Below are positions 9,188 through 17,606 of a stretch of 64,000 nucleotides of DNA, in pieces. The notes beneath the pieces are model-generated. The model had not been told where the DNA came from, made no database searches, and saw nothing but the letters and a program-made list of their open reading frames with translations. A program made the position numbers and the translations under genes. The stretch comes from Microbulbifer celer (GTDB taxonomy: Bacteria > Pseudomonadota > Gammaproteobacteria > Pseudomonadales > Cellvibrionaceae), in contig NZ_CP087715.1 of the NCBI RefSeq assembly GCF_020991125.1, forward strand, positions 4,007,501-4,071,500. The letters run 5' to 3'. How positions within the stretch are numbered: position 1 is the stretch's first letter; the number at the start of each line of letters is the position of its first letter.

Positions 9188-9910
9188 TTACCAGCGCCGA
9201 TAGCCACAGGTGTCTACATGGAAGCGGATACCGCTGTAGATCCCGAGCCCCATATTCCACTGTCGCCCGTATTTTTTGTGGATGCGTCTGAGCTTGGGCA
9301 ATAGCTGTTTGCGGGTGTAGTCGTCCTCGGGAACCATGTCGAGACCGCAGAAGTGCATATGCTTGCTGCTGCGCGCGCCGCCGGCCTTGGCGTTGTACTC
9401 GGCGGTGCGCCAGCCGGACAACACCACCACAGGACCGATTGCGGGGATGATGTAGTCCTGCAGTACCTTGAGCGTATCCACCATGGACTCCCAATCCTTT
9501 TCCGGCGGGATGGCAAATGGCGGTTCATCGATTTCCTGCCAGTCGGTACCCTGGCGCATCAGTTCGTAGGAAGGCACTACATCGCCCACATGGTTGATAT
9601 CGAGAAAGTGCTGGAGTTTGTCGAAGTAGGCCCGGTTGTCGCCTTCGTCGAGAAACTTTTCAAACGCCGCCCCGGTGGCGGCGTTATAGCCCTTGATGCG
9701 TGAGACCAGCGGCACATCCGGGTCCACCGGTTCCGGCGGGATGTATTCCACCGGAGTGACGATACGGTCCGCCAGCTCCCGCACTTTTTCTGCGGTCAGC
9801 ACCACCAGCGCAATACATCCGACCAGCAACAGACCAATAATCCACAGCAGTCGCCGGCGTTCGATGTGGATGTCGACAAATTCGTGATCCGGGGTTTCCT
9901 TGATATCCAT
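9188..9910 (-). CDS. Membrane-anchored M15-like peptidase, copy 1
   Basis: A protein of 240 residues: a short cytoplasmic N-terminus, one membrane segment (about 22-42) and a periplasmic domain. The C-terminal half resembles the M15 D-Ala-D-Ala carboxypeptidase fold: VVVLSGWRTAEYNAKAGG, SKHMHFCGLDMV (candidate zinc ligands His and Asp) and the terminal IRFHVDTCGYRRW (third His). Two conserved Cys lie next to the ligands. It may trim or bind peptidoglycan stem peptides. It is a close paralog of the gene immediately upstream (9953-10633), sharing the same domain order and C-terminus, which indicates tandem duplication. Confidence 0.8.
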   Translation of the reverse strand: MDIKETPDHEFVDIHIERRRLLWIIGLLLVGCIALVVLTAEKVRELADRIVTPVEYIPPEPVDPDVPLVSRIKGYNAATGAAFEKFLDEGDNRAYFDKLQHFLDINHVGDVVPSYELMRQGTDWQEIDEPPFAIPPEKDWESMVDTLKVLQDYIIPAIGPVVVLSGWRTAEYNAKAGGARSSKHMHFCGLDMVPEDDYTRKQLLPKLRRIHKKYGRQWNMGLGIYSGIRFHVDTCGYRRW

Positions 9911-9952
9911 ACTGCTTCCGGTCTTGGTGGATTGTGCTGCTTGCGGACCGTG

Positions 9953-10633
9953 TTACCAGCTGCGAAATCCGCAGGTGTCGATGTGAAAGCGCAGACCACT
10001 GTAGATGCCCAGTCCCACATGGCTTTCCGGCCCCAGGCGCGCATGCAGGCTGCGCAGCTCCTGCACCAGTTCCCTGCGGCCGATATTGGATTGCGGCACC
10101 AGGTCCACACTGCAGAACTGTTTGTGCTTGCTGCCGCCGGCGCCGCCGGCTTTGCGGTTGTAACGGTGGGTGCGATAGGCGGAGACGATATCCACCGGGC
10201 CGATGGCAGGCACTACTTCGTCGCGGATGACTTTCAGGGTATTGACTATATTTGGCCATTGGTCTCGCGGCGGGAGGGCAAAGGCGGGTTCGTTGATGTC
10301 CAGCCAGTCCGTGCCCTGCCGCAACAGGCTCTCCGGTGCTGCGACATCCGCCACCCCGGCCTGCTCTAGGAAACGTGCCAGCTGGCCGAAAGTGTGGCCG
10401 TTGCCGCTTTGGCGAAGATAGCGATTGAAAGTTGCGTGGCTCGCCACGCGGTAACCCTTGATTTCGTAATAGGGCTTTTCCAGCGCGGTGAAGTAGTGGT
10501 AAAGCCACAGCCCGAGCAGTAGAGACAGTAGCAATAGCGCTACACCGACGATCACCCACCAGTTGGTCTGCTGATCTGGTGGCAGGTTTCGGTAGCGGCG
10601 TCTGAACATAGATAGATATTTGCCCGAAGGCAT
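9953..10633 (-). CDS. Membrane-anchored M15-like peptidase, copy 2
   Basis: A protein of 226 residues, paralogous to the product of 9188-9910. The ATG at 10633 was chosen for its AGGGG ribosome site; the frame is also open to a GTG at 10687. One membrane segment (WWVIVGVALLLLSLLLGL) precedes a periplasmic domain with VDIVSAYRTHRYNRKAGG, SKHKQFCSVDLV and a C-terminus LRFHIDTCGFRSW. Compared with copy 1, the middle His of SKHMHFCG is Gln here, while the other candidate metal residues are kept. The 42-base gap to copy 1 implies co-transcription. A cell-wall role is inferred from the fold and topology only. Confidence 0.78.
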   Translation of the reverse strand: MPSGKYLSMFRRRYRNLPPDQQTNWWVIVGVALLLLSLLLGLWLYHYFTALEKPYYEIKGYRVASHATFNRYLRQSGNGHTFGQLARFLEQAGVADVAAPESLLRQGTDWLDINEPAFALPPRDQWPNIVNTLKVIRDEVVPAIGPVDIVSAYRTHRYNRKAGGAGGSKHKQFCSVDLVPQSNIGRRELVQELRSLHARLGPESHVGLGIYSGLRFHIDTCGFRSW

Positions 10634-10823
10634 CGCCCACCCCTGACTGCTGGTTAACACTTCTATCCACAGGGAATGCCCGCGCACGATTGAAATGAGC
10701 GGGTCTTTATTGACTATAGCTTTCAGCGCCGCAGTTGCGAGTTCCCGGAAAACGGGATTCGGGGAAAGGCGGTGGGCGCGTCAGTGGTAGGGTGCTGGGA
10801 GGCCGAATCGGCAGGGCATAGGA

Positions 10824-10850
10824 AATAAAAAAGGCGGCCAGAAGGCCGCC
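10824..10850 (-). terminator. Terminator of pckA
   Basis: On the minus strand, stem GGCGGCC/GGCCGCC with a short loop is followed by a run of T (A-run at 10824-10832 on the plus strand). It lies 24 bases after the pckA stop codon. Confidence 0.9.
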
Positions 10851-10873
10851 CTGTTCCCTGGGGGGAAGTCGCG

Positions 10874-12421
10874 TCAGGCCTGTGGGCCCGCCGCTTTCAC
10901 GTCATCGCTGACGCTGAACTTTTCAATATTGTCGGCAAACAGCGCCGCCAGCTTTTTCGCCGCCGCGTCGTAGGCTTCTGCATCGGCCCAGGCGTTGCGC
11001 GGGTTCAGGTAGGATTTGTCCACACCCGGCACTTCCAGCGGAATGTCCAGGTTGAGGATGTCCAGGTGCTCGGTCTCGGCACCTTCCAGCGCGCCGCTCT
11101 GGATCGCGGCGATCACCGCACGGGTCACCGGGATCGGGAAGCGCTTGCCCTTCTCACCGGAGCCGCCGGTCCAGCCGGTATTCACCAGGTACACTTTCGA
11201 ACCGAAGTCTTCAATACGCTTCATCAGCAGATCCGCATACTCGCGCGGTGCGCGCGGCATGAACGGCGCGCCGAAGCAGGTGGAGAAAGTGGGGTGGATG
11301 CCCGCTTCCGCACCCAGCTCGGTGGAGCCTACACGGGCAGTGTAGCCGGACAGGAAGTGGTAGGCGGCGGCTTCCTTGGACAGGATGGAGACCGGCGGCA
11401 GTACACCGGAGACGTCGCAGGTCAGGAACACCACATTCTTCGGCTCACCGGCGCGGTTCTCCAGCTGGCGCATTTCCACATGCTCCAGCGGGTAGGAGCA
11501 GCGGCCGTTCTCGGTCAGGCTGGTGTCGTCGTAGTCCGGGGTGCCGGCGTCGTCGATCACCACGTTCTCGACGATGGCGCCGAAGCGGATCGCGTCCCAG
11601 ATTACCGGCTCGTTCTTCTTGCTCAGGTTGATGGTCTTGGCGTAGCAGCCGCCCTCCATATTAAAAACGCCGCCCTTGGCCCAACCGTGCTCGTCGTCGC
11701 CGATCAGGTAGCGCTCCGGGTCCGCAGACAGGGTGGTCTTGCCGGTGCCGGACAGGCCGAAGAACAGGCACACATCGCCGTCTTTGCCCACGTTGGCGGC
11801 ACAGTGCATCGGCATTACGTCTTTTTCCGGCAGCAGGAAGTTCTGCACCGAGAACATCGCCTTCTTCATCTCGCCGGCATAGCGCATGCCCGCCAGTAGC
11901 ACCTTGCGGCTCGCAAAATTGATGATCACGCAGCCTTCGGAATTGGTGCCGTCGCGCTCTGGGTCGCACTCGAAATTGGCCGCGTGCAGAATGCGCCACT
12001 CTTCCTTGCCCTTGGGGTTGTACTTTTCCGCGCGGATAAACATGTTGCGGCCGAACAGGTTGTGCCATGCAGTCTGGGTGGTGACTTTCACCGGGATATA
12101 GTGATCTTCGTCCTGGCCCACGTGCAGCTGCTGCACAAAGCGGTCGTGGCTGGCGACGAAATCTTCCACGCGGTTCCACAGGGCATCGAACTTGTCCGCC
12201 GGGAACGGACGGTTCACGCCCCCCCATTCGATGCTGTCGACGGTGGAAGGCTCTTCCACCACGAAGCGGTCCGCTGGAGAGCGGCCGGTGCGCGCGCCGG
12301 TCACCGCTACCAGAGCGCCGGTGTCGGAGAGGTGGCCCTCACCGCGTTGGAGCGCCTGTTCCACCAATTGCGCTGCCGTCAGGTTGTTGAATACCTGCAC
12401 CGTGTCGTCGATCTGTGCCAT
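10874..12421 (-). CDS. pckA: Phosphoenolpyruvate carboxykinase (ATP)
   Basis: A protein of 515 residues that converts oxaloacetate and ATP to PEP, CO2 and ADP in gluconeogenesis. Seen: the kinase-1a P-loop [14 protein letters not shown] (around residue 230), the kinase-2 region IGDDEHGW, the oxaloacetate-site [11 protein letters not shown] near the N-terminus, and the [12 protein letters not shown] segment (here [10 protein letters not shown]). Length fits the shorter ATP-dependent enzymes. It lies downstream of hslO on the same strand, an arrangement shared with enteric bacteria, but here separated from hslO by 700 bp containing two palindromic elements and an AT-rich promoter-like region. 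It ends in its own terminator. Confidence 0.97.
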   Translation of the reverse strand: MAQIDDTVQVFNNLTAAQLVEQALQRGEGHLSDTGALVAVTGARTGRSPADRFVVEEPSTVDSIEWGGVNRPFPADKFDALWNRVEDFVASHDRFVQQLHVGQDEDHYIPVKVTTQTAWHNLFGRNMFIRAEKYNPKGKEEWRILHAANFECDPERDGTNSEGCVIINFASRKVLLAGMRYAGEMKKAMFSVQNFLLPEKDVMPMHCAANVGKDGDVCLFFGLSGTGKTTLSADPERYLIGDDEHGWAKGGVFNMEGGCYAKTINLSKKNEPVIWDAIRFGAIVENVVIDDAGTPDYDDTSLTENGRCSYPLEHVEMRQLENRAGEPKNVVFLTCDVSGVLPPVSILSKEAAAYHFLSGYTARVGSTELGAEAGIHPTFSTCFGAPFMPRAPREYADLLMKRIEDFGSKVYLVNTGWTGGSGEKGKRFPIPVTRAVIAAIQSGALEGAETEHLDILNLDIPLEVPGVDKSYLNPRNAWADAEAYDAAAKKLAALFADNIEKFSVSDDVKAAGPQA

Positions 12422-12539
12422 TCGTTTATTACCCGTGAAAGTTGTATCAATGAAATCAATAGTAGGGGCTGCCGCGGAATGCAGCGACCAGAGCCGGCTG
12501 GCGCGCGCATTATGGCAAAGTTCAAATTCAACCGGTAGA

Positions 12540-12660
12540 AAAACCGATTACTTTTCGTTCTATTTTGGGCGCTATACGGGATTTTTTTGCAAAAATTTAT
12601 TGAAATTTATGATGTAGTTTTTTTACTTCATAAATATGGAGAATATTGGTGGATCTGTAG
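12540..12660 (-). promoter_or_regulatory. AT-rich probable pckA promoter region with a dyad
   Basis: About 120 bases, much more AT-rich than the surroundings, lie directly upstream of pckA. They contain an imperfect dyad at 12605-12635 (ATTTATGATGTAG against TTACTTCATAAAT, 11 of 13 pairs) around a T-run. This is a plausible promoter/operator area, but I cannot assign clear -35/-10 boxes or a regulator. Confidence 0.4.
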
Positions 12661-12707
12661 TCGTTACTACAAGATCGGTGGGCTTTGGCTTTTTCCTAAC
12701 CTGAGGC

Positions 12708-12820
12708 GGTGCCACTGCCGGGATAGCTTTGTGAGACGCGCCGTGAACCCATCCCTGGGGGCTCGGCTGCGGCCGTCCTGGCCGCAGACGGTCTCACAAA
12801 GCTATCCCGGCAGCGGCACC
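12708..12820 (-). repeat. Nested palindromic element, copy A (sense on minus strand)
   Basis: Arms 12708-12737 and 12791-12820 pair at 29 of 30 positions. Between them lie an inner hairpin (CTGCGGCC 12767-12774, GGCCGCAG 12780-12787; minus-strand loop AGGAC) and the conserved segment which on the minus strand reads CCCAGGGATGGGTTCACGGC. It lies about 290 bp upstream of pckA. It shares the conserved segment with the copies at 19484, 41096, 54433 and 12923, but has its own arm sequence. Confidence 0.88.
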
Positions 12821-12922
12821 TTCACATTAACCCTACGTGTTTCAATAGTAGCCTGTAGGAAGGTGGAGAATTAGCTATCGGACGGGGAGATGGTGAGGCG
12901 TAAGACGGAAGGTTTGAGCGAA

Positions 12923-13107
12923 GGCGGGACTACCGGGGGCAACCTCGCGAGACGTTGATTCGGGCCAAGGCCCTCACCCTACGGGCGCCTGCGGCGTCCA
13001 AAGCTAACGCTTTGTCTGCGAGAGGGACCTCGCAGAAGAGCCCCCATGGATGGGTTAACGGGGGCGCCTAGCTCGTGTCTCGCGAGGTTGCCCCCGGTAG
13101 ACCCGCC
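12923..13107 (+). repeat. Nested palindromic element, copy H (long form)
   Basis: Arms 12923-12953 and 13077-13107 pair at 30 of 31 positions. The interior is longer than in other copies (123 bp), with an extra 60-70 bp of GC-rich sequence before the usual inner hairpin (CTGCGAG 13016-13022, loop AGGGAC, CTCGCAG 13029-13035) and the segment GAGCCCCCATGGATGGGTT. It lies 20 bases beyond the hslO stop codon, antisense to hslO, and about 100 bp from copy A in the opposite orientation. Confidence 0.86.
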
Positions 13108-13127
13108 GCCACTGAGTTAATTGCCTG

Positions 13128-14006
13128 TTAGTGCAGAGTGTGAGGCGGGGCGTTAAAGAGCTCTTCGATCTTGTCGCGGTCGAAGCGGTAGGTGCGGTTG
13201 CAGAACTGGCAGTCGGCGGTGATCTCGCCGCCCTGCTCCTCCAGCAACTGGTACACGTCCTCCGGGCCCATCGCTATCAGCGCCCGCGCACTGCGCTCCG
13301 GCGAGCAACTGCACTTGAAACGGATATTCGCCGTGCCCAGCGTTGCCGGTTCCATCTCGTGGAACAGGCGCACCAGCAGCTGATCGTGGGGCAGATTGTG
13401 CAGCTCCTCTGCGGTGACCGTGGATGCCAGCTGCACCCCGGTCTCCCAAGCATCCTCATTCTCCACCGCCGTCGCCGCATTATTGCCCGGCAACACCTGC
13501 AACATGATGCCGCCCACCGTGTCCGCACTGGACTCGATCCAGAAACGGGTCTGCAACTGCTCCGACTGGGTAAAGTAATCCTCCAGACACTCCGCCAGGG
13601 TCTCCTTCTCCAGCGGCACAATGCCCTGGTAGCGCTCGCCCTCCTGGGGATCCACGGTAATCACCAGCGCACCGCGGTTGCCCACCAGGTCGCGCAGGGT
13701 GGCATCTTCGGCGATCTCGGCGCCCTCGGCGACCCGGGCCAGGCCGCGCACATCACTGTGGTGGGTACACTCCGCCAGCAGCAGGGGGACATCCCCTTCG
13801 CCCCGCGCCTGCAACATCATGATGCCGTCAAATTTGAGCGTGGTGGACAGCAGGCAGGCGGCGGCAAGAAACTCACCCAGCAGCCGCTGAACGGGTTGCG
13901 GCAGGTCATTGTGCTCCAGCACTTCGCGATAGGTATTGGAAAGCGTGACCAACTGGCCGCGGACATCGTGTTTGGAAAAAATAAAGCGTTCCAACTGGTC
14001 CGACAT
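13128..14006 (-). CDS. hslO: Redox-switched chaperone Hsp33
   Basis: A cytoplasmic holdase chaperone of 292 residues activated by oxidation. The start MSDQLERFIF at 14006 was chosen because it gives the family length; the frame is open 72 codons further upstream with no similarity there. The C-terminal zinc/redox switch is complete: CSC followed about 35 residues later by CQFC. The N-terminal domain has the typical RGQLVTLSNTYREVL segment. In E. coli hslO directly follows hslR; here two envelope genes (14125-14580 and 14627-16168) intervene. A palindromic element starts 20 bases after the stop. Confidence 0.96.
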   Translation of the reverse strand: MSDQLERFIFSKHDVRGQLVTLSNTYREVLEHNDLPQPVQRLLGEFLAAACLLSTTLKFDGIMMLQARGEGDVPLLLAECTHHSDVRGLARVAEGAEIAEDATLRDLVGNRGALVITVDPQEGERYQGIVPLEKETLAECLEDYFTQSEQLQTRFWIESSADTVGGIMLQVLPGNNAATAVENEDAWETGVQLASTVTAEELHNLPHDQLLVRLFHEMEPATLGTANIRFKCSCSPERSARALIAMGPEDVYQLLEEQGGEITADCQFCNRTYRFDRDKIEELFNAPPHTLH

Positions 14007-14124
14007 AGAAAAGCGCCTCATGGGGTAATTTGGGGGTGGCGATTGTAGGCCCAAACGCGACGGCCTTCTATGATAGCGATGCGCAATACGCTTAACGAAA
14101 TCCCCGCAGCGCGCTCTCCGCTGT

Positions 14125-14580
14125 TCAGCCGCAGAGCTGACGGATCTGTGCCTCCAGCTTGCGCGCCTCCTCCACCCGCTGGCGCTCGCTGATGGTGGAT
14201 TCATTGCCCGCCTCATCCACAAAGTACACCCGCCCCTGAAGGATTTTCAGCTGCTTTCGGGCTTGGGCGCAGGCGGTTCTCCGCTGTTGCTCGGAACGGG
14301 AATGTTGGGCGCGCTTCTTGGCCTGATATTCCTGCTCGATCTTTTTTTCGCGATCCAGATCGGGGAAGTCCTCGCGGCGGGTGGGCGCGGCGCCATTGAC
14401 CGGCTTCAGTTGTGCCTTGATGGACTTCGCCTGGACTTCCGCCGGGGGCCGGTCACCAAAGTGCACCTTGCCGTCTTCATCTACCCAGCGGTACAGCTCC
14501 TGAGCCGCGCTGGGTAGGGAAGTACCAGTCAGTGATAAAGCCGCGCCGAACAGCGCAACGCCCAGATAGTGCAATTTCAT
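14125..14580 (-). CDS. DUF4124-domain exported protein
   Basis: A protein of 151 residues. The start at 14580 (MKLHYLGVALFGAALS) gives a good signal peptide, cleaved near SAAQE. The DUF4124 module follows at once (LYRWVDEDGKVHFGDRPP), then a charged, probably coiled-coil helix rich in Lys, Arg, Glu and Gln, and a short C-terminal motif with VYFVDEAGNES. Two Cys residues remain (ACAQARKQ and the C-terminal LCG). It lies 46 bases after a HtrA-like protease gene on the same strand and is probably co-transcribed. Function is unknown. It is a distant paralog of 1081-1764. Confidence 0.87.
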   Translation of the reverse strand: MKLHYLGVALFGAALSLTGTSLPSAAQELYRWVDEDGKVHFGDRPPAEVQAKSIKAQLKPVNGAAPTRREDFPDLDREKKIEQEYQAKKRAQHSRSEQQRRTACAQARKQLKILQGRVYFVDEAGNESTISERQRVEEARKLEAQIRQLCG

Positions 14581-14626
14581 CTCGCTTCCTGCGATCAATG
14601 TTATTGATGGGATTACCGGGGAGATA

Positions 14627-16168
14627 TTACTGCAGATGTTGCTGCTCAGGATCAACCCCCGCTTCGCGATTGGCCAGAGTGCTGAACAGCCCCTGGGAGT
14701 GCGGTTGCGGGATCTGGTAGGTCTGCAGAATCGCGGATTGCTGCTCCATCGCCGCGTCGGCGTCCAGCACCATGCGGTAGCCAGCGTCATCGCGCAGGTC
14801 CACATAATTGTCTTCATTGCTTTCCATCAGCTGGGCAAACTGCCCGAAGTCGCGAATCTTTTCGCCGTTGACCGATTCGATAATCCAGTTTTTCCAGTCG
14901 TGGTACCCGAGATTGACCGGCGCCGGCAATACCTTGAGCGCCACCACCAGTTCCTGCTTCTCCGGGCTGGACCACTGGTTGCGCGCATACAGATACTCAA
15001 TCGGCGCCTTGGAGTGCCAGTTGCCGCCCCAGCGCTTGATCAGGTTCATGTTAAGCGGCACAAAGACCACACCGCCGTAGATGTAGTAGCGCGGGCGCTG
15101 ATCGAACTTCTCTCCCTGTACCAGGGAGCGGGACGTCGGTGTCTGCGCCAGGGTGATTTCCACGTCGCGTACTTCACCGTTGCGGGCAATGCGCACCGGC
15201 AGCCGGTCGCCCACATGGTACTGATCCACCGCGTAGTGGTAATTGGTGCGCTGGTTTTCACGCCATTCGATGGTGCGGTCCGCAGCCACGTCAAAACCAT
15301 CCACCTGCAGCAGGACATCGCCCGGCTGCAGGACGTTGCTGGCCGGCGCGTCTTCAAACACCCGCACCACCAGCGCGCCCTCCTGATCTGCGCTCAGTCC
15401 GGCGGCCTTTTTCATTGACGGGCTCTCCAGGCTCTGGGTGACCGCGCCCAGTTCCGGGAAACCCTGTTCAACGCCATCTTCGGCATCTTTCAGTACATGT
15501 TCGATCACGCTCGGCGGCACAAAATAACCTAGATTTTCCGCGCCCTGGCTCTGGTTGCTCTGCATCGCCACGCCGACGATGCGGCCATCGGAAATCACCG
15601 GCCCGCCGCTGTTACCGGGGTTGATGGCGGCATCGATCTGGCCGGCCATCAGGTAGCTTTCGGCGTGGGCGTAGTACTGATGTTCCACACGAGACAGTAC
15701 GCCGCGGGTAATGGAGAGCGACTTGCCGCCCATGGGATAGCCGTAGACGGTCACCTCTTCCTGCAGATCGGGCAGTTTGCCCATGGTGAGCGGGCGGGTG
15801 TCGTCAAAGAAGTTCTCGTCGTCCACGGTGAGCAGGGCGAGATCGGCGTCGTGGGAGACAAATTTGACCCGCGCGCGAAACTTCTGCGCATCGCCGTGGC
15901 GCTGCACCTGGATAAAACTGCCGTTGGCGATGACGTGGGCGTTGGTGAGGATCTGCCGGCCTTCGATCACCGCGCCGGAGCCGGAGAGCTGCTTGGCGTT
16001 CAGCAATGCCCAGGGGTTGAAGAAGTCGGGCGCAGCGGCGGTGGTGTAGATCTTGATGATCGAGCGCTTGAGCTCCTCGTGCTCGCGACTGTCGGCGTGG
16101 ACGAGCTGGGTGGTGCAGAGGAGCAGCAGGCCCAGTTTTATCAGGCAGGGGGTCAGCAGATGTTTCAT
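14627..16168 (-). CDS. HtrA-like serine protease with PDZ domains
   Basis: A periplasmic protease of 513 residues. Signal peptide (cleavage near VHADS). Trypsin-like domain with the full triad: His78 (LTNAHV), Asp109 (DADLALL) and Ser187 (NPGNSGGP). A PDZ domain follows (about 265-340: GALVVRVFEDAPASNVLQPGDVL), then a second PDZ-like region (about 400-460). The long C-terminal part resembles plant-type Deg/HtrA relatives more than E. coli DegP. It lies between hslR and hslO, two stress-protein genes, which suggests a shared protein-quality-control context. The C-terminal 30 residues are polar and low complexity. Confidence 0.9.
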   Translation of the reverse strand: MKHLLTPCLIKLGLLLLCTTQLVHADSREHEELKRSIIKIYTTAAAPDFFNPWALLNAKQLSGSGAVIEGRQILTNAHVIANGSFIQVQRHGDAQKFRARVKFVSHDADLALLTVDDENFFDDTRPLTMGKLPDLQEEVTVYGYPMGGKSLSITRGVLSRVEHQYYAHAESYLMAGQIDAAINPGNSGGPVISDGRIVGVAMQSNQSQGAENLGYFVPPSVIEHVLKDAEDGVEQGFPELGAVTQSLESPSMKKAAGLSADQEGALVVRVFEDAPASNVLQPGDVLLQVDGFDVAADRTIEWRENQRTNYHYAVDQYHVGDRLPVRIARNGEVRDVEITLAQTPTSRSLVQGEKFDQRPRYYIYGGVVFVPLNMNLIKRWGGNWHSKAPIEYLYARNQWSSPEKQELVVALKVLPAPVNLGYHDWKNWIIESVNGEKIRDFGQFAQLMESNEDNYVDLRDDAGYRMVLDADAAMEQQSAILQTYQIPQPHSQGLFSTLANREAGVDPEQQHLQ

Positions 16169-16287
16169 TGCGGCGTCTGAATTATTCGTTGGTTTGGAGG
16201 GCAGTTTAGCACTTTGGCGGGTTTGTGCTCTGGTCGACCGTCATGCCGGGCTGGACCCGGCATCCAGTATCCTTCAGCCGAAATCCA

Positions 16288-16665
16288 TCAATCCTGTTCC
16301 CGCAGGAAACGGTGAATCTGCCGGCGCTGTTTTTTGTTGGGCTTTTCACGTGAAATACCCACATTACTCGCCTTGCGCTCGGCTGCGTATTGCTCCCTTT
16401 TGGCAATACTTCCCTCGGTCTCCCGATACAGCGTCTGCGCAATCTCCGCGCCGCGGCGCTGGTCAGACAGTGCGACGACTTCCACCACTTTTTCATCCCA
16501 ACCCTGGCGGATGGTGAGCAGGGTGCCGATGGTGATTTCCTTGCTGGCTTTAATCCGTTGCCCGCCCGCATGCACCTTGCCGCCTTCGATGGCTTGCTTC
16601 GCGATATTGCGGGTCTTGAAAAAACGGGCGGCCCAGAGCCATTTGTCGATACGTACTTTTTCCAT
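16288..16665 (-). CDS. hslR: Heat-shock protein 15, S4-domain ribosome rescue factor
   Basis: A protein of 125 residues with an N-terminal S4 RNA-binding domain (RIDKWLWAARFFKTR, then AGGQRIKASKEI) and a basic C-terminal tail (KPNKKQRRQIHRFL). Hsp15 binds 50S subunits carrying nascent chains after translation aborts. The ATG at 16665 is preferred; an in-frame TTG precedes it. Its neighbours yrfG and hslO match the enterobacterial yrfG-hslR-hslO order. A palindromic element lies about 60 bases upstream, between it and yrfG. Confidence 0.95.
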   Translation of the reverse strand: MEKVRIDKWLWAARFFKTRNIAKQAIEGGKVHAGGQRIKASKEITIGTLLTIRQGWDEKVVEVVALSDQRRGAEIAQTLYRETEGSIAKREQYAAERKASNVGISREKPNKKQRRQIHRFLREQD

Positions 16666-16728
16666 CAAAAACCGTCTAATAAAACTGCGCGGCTAAACGC
16701 TACGAAGTAAATATGTTAAAGCGAAGGT

Positions 16729-16833
16729 GGAGTGCCGGGTGCGGGTTTTCAGGAGCGTCGCAAACAGGATGTTTGCGCCGCAGCGCCCAGGGATGGGTTC
16801 ACAGCGGTCCTGAAAACCCGCACCCGGTGCTCC
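16729..16833 (+). repeat. Nested palindromic element, copy C (second subfamily)
   Basis: Arms 16729-16754 and 16808-16833 pair at about 24 of 26 positions. Inner hairpin CGCAAAC (16759-16765), loop AGGAT, GTTTGCG (16771-16777), then CCCAGGGATGGGTTCACAGC. It shares the flanking GCGTC and GCCGCAGCG blocks with the copy at 45309 but has different arms. It lies in the 200-bp gap between hslR and yrfG, antisense to both. Confidence 0.86.
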
Positions 16834-16872
16834 GCCGCCACTATTGGTGGTGCGGAGCTGGTGGTCGGAGTG

Positions 16873-17544
16873 TTATGCCCGGGACTCTGTTTTCGCTTCC
16901 AGAATCTCATCAAAATCATGAATCGCCGGAAAATCCGTGATGTCCCGTACGGGGCTTTTGCTGTCCGGCTGGCGGATACACAGCAGGTGGGCGATACCAT
17001 AGTCCCGCGCCGCACCCAGCACATGAAGATTGTCATCCACAAACAGCGTGCGCCCCGGATCGAACGGCTGGCGTTCCTGCAGCGAATGCCAGAACAGACT
17101 CGACTCCTTCGCATGACCAAGGTCATGGGAAGAAACAATCACATCCAGCCAGCGATCAATACCGGTAACCTCCAGCTTGTGCTGCAACCCATCCGGATGC
17201 GCATTGGTCACGAGCAGCGCACGCTTTTCCATCGCCCGCAGACTGCGCAGAAAATTATCCGTATGCGGCCGCAACGCAATGCGATCCTCAATCTCCCGGT
17301 ACATCGCCGGCACATCCAGTTTCAGCGTATCCGACCAGTACTGCAGGCAATACCAGTCCAGCGTACCGCGCAACTCATCAGTCATCCGGATCACCAGTGC
17401 CTGCGCCTCAGAGAACGAAATCTCGTTCGCCTCCGCATAGCGCTGCGGCAGATGCTGCATCCAGAAATGGTTATCGTAATGCAGGTCCAGCAGCGTGCCG
17501 TCCATATCCAGCAGCACCGTATCGATCTGACCCCAATCCAGCAT
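16873..17544 (-). CDS. yrfG: HAD-family nucleotidase YrfG-like (GMP/IMP)
   Basis: A HAD hydrolase of 223 residues. Motif I DMDGTLLDL (Asp nucleophile about residue 14), motif II LLVTNA, motif III Lys (HAKESS) and motif IV FVDDN are all present. A helical cap with CLQYWSDTL, typical of YrfG-type enzymes, lies after motif I. E. coli YrfG dephosphorylates GMP and IMP in vitro. Gene order yrfG-hslR on the minus strand is conserved with enterics and supports the name. Confidence 0.92.
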   Translation of the reverse strand: MLDWGQIDTVLLDMDGTLLDLHYDNHFWMQHLPQRYAEANEISFSEAQALVIRMTDELRGTLDWYCLQYWSDTLKLDVPAMYREIEDRIALRPHTDNFLRSLRAMEKRALLVTNAHPDGLQHKLEVTGIDRWLDVIVSSHDLGHAKESSLFWHSLQERQPFDPGRTLFVDDNLHVLGAARDYGIAHLLCIRQPDSKSPVRDITDFPAIHDFDEILEAKTESRA

Positions 17545-17606
17545 TGATCACCTCAAAACCCGCCATCAGCGGCGGGCTGTACAAAAAAACGTCGCTTATT
17601 ATGCCC

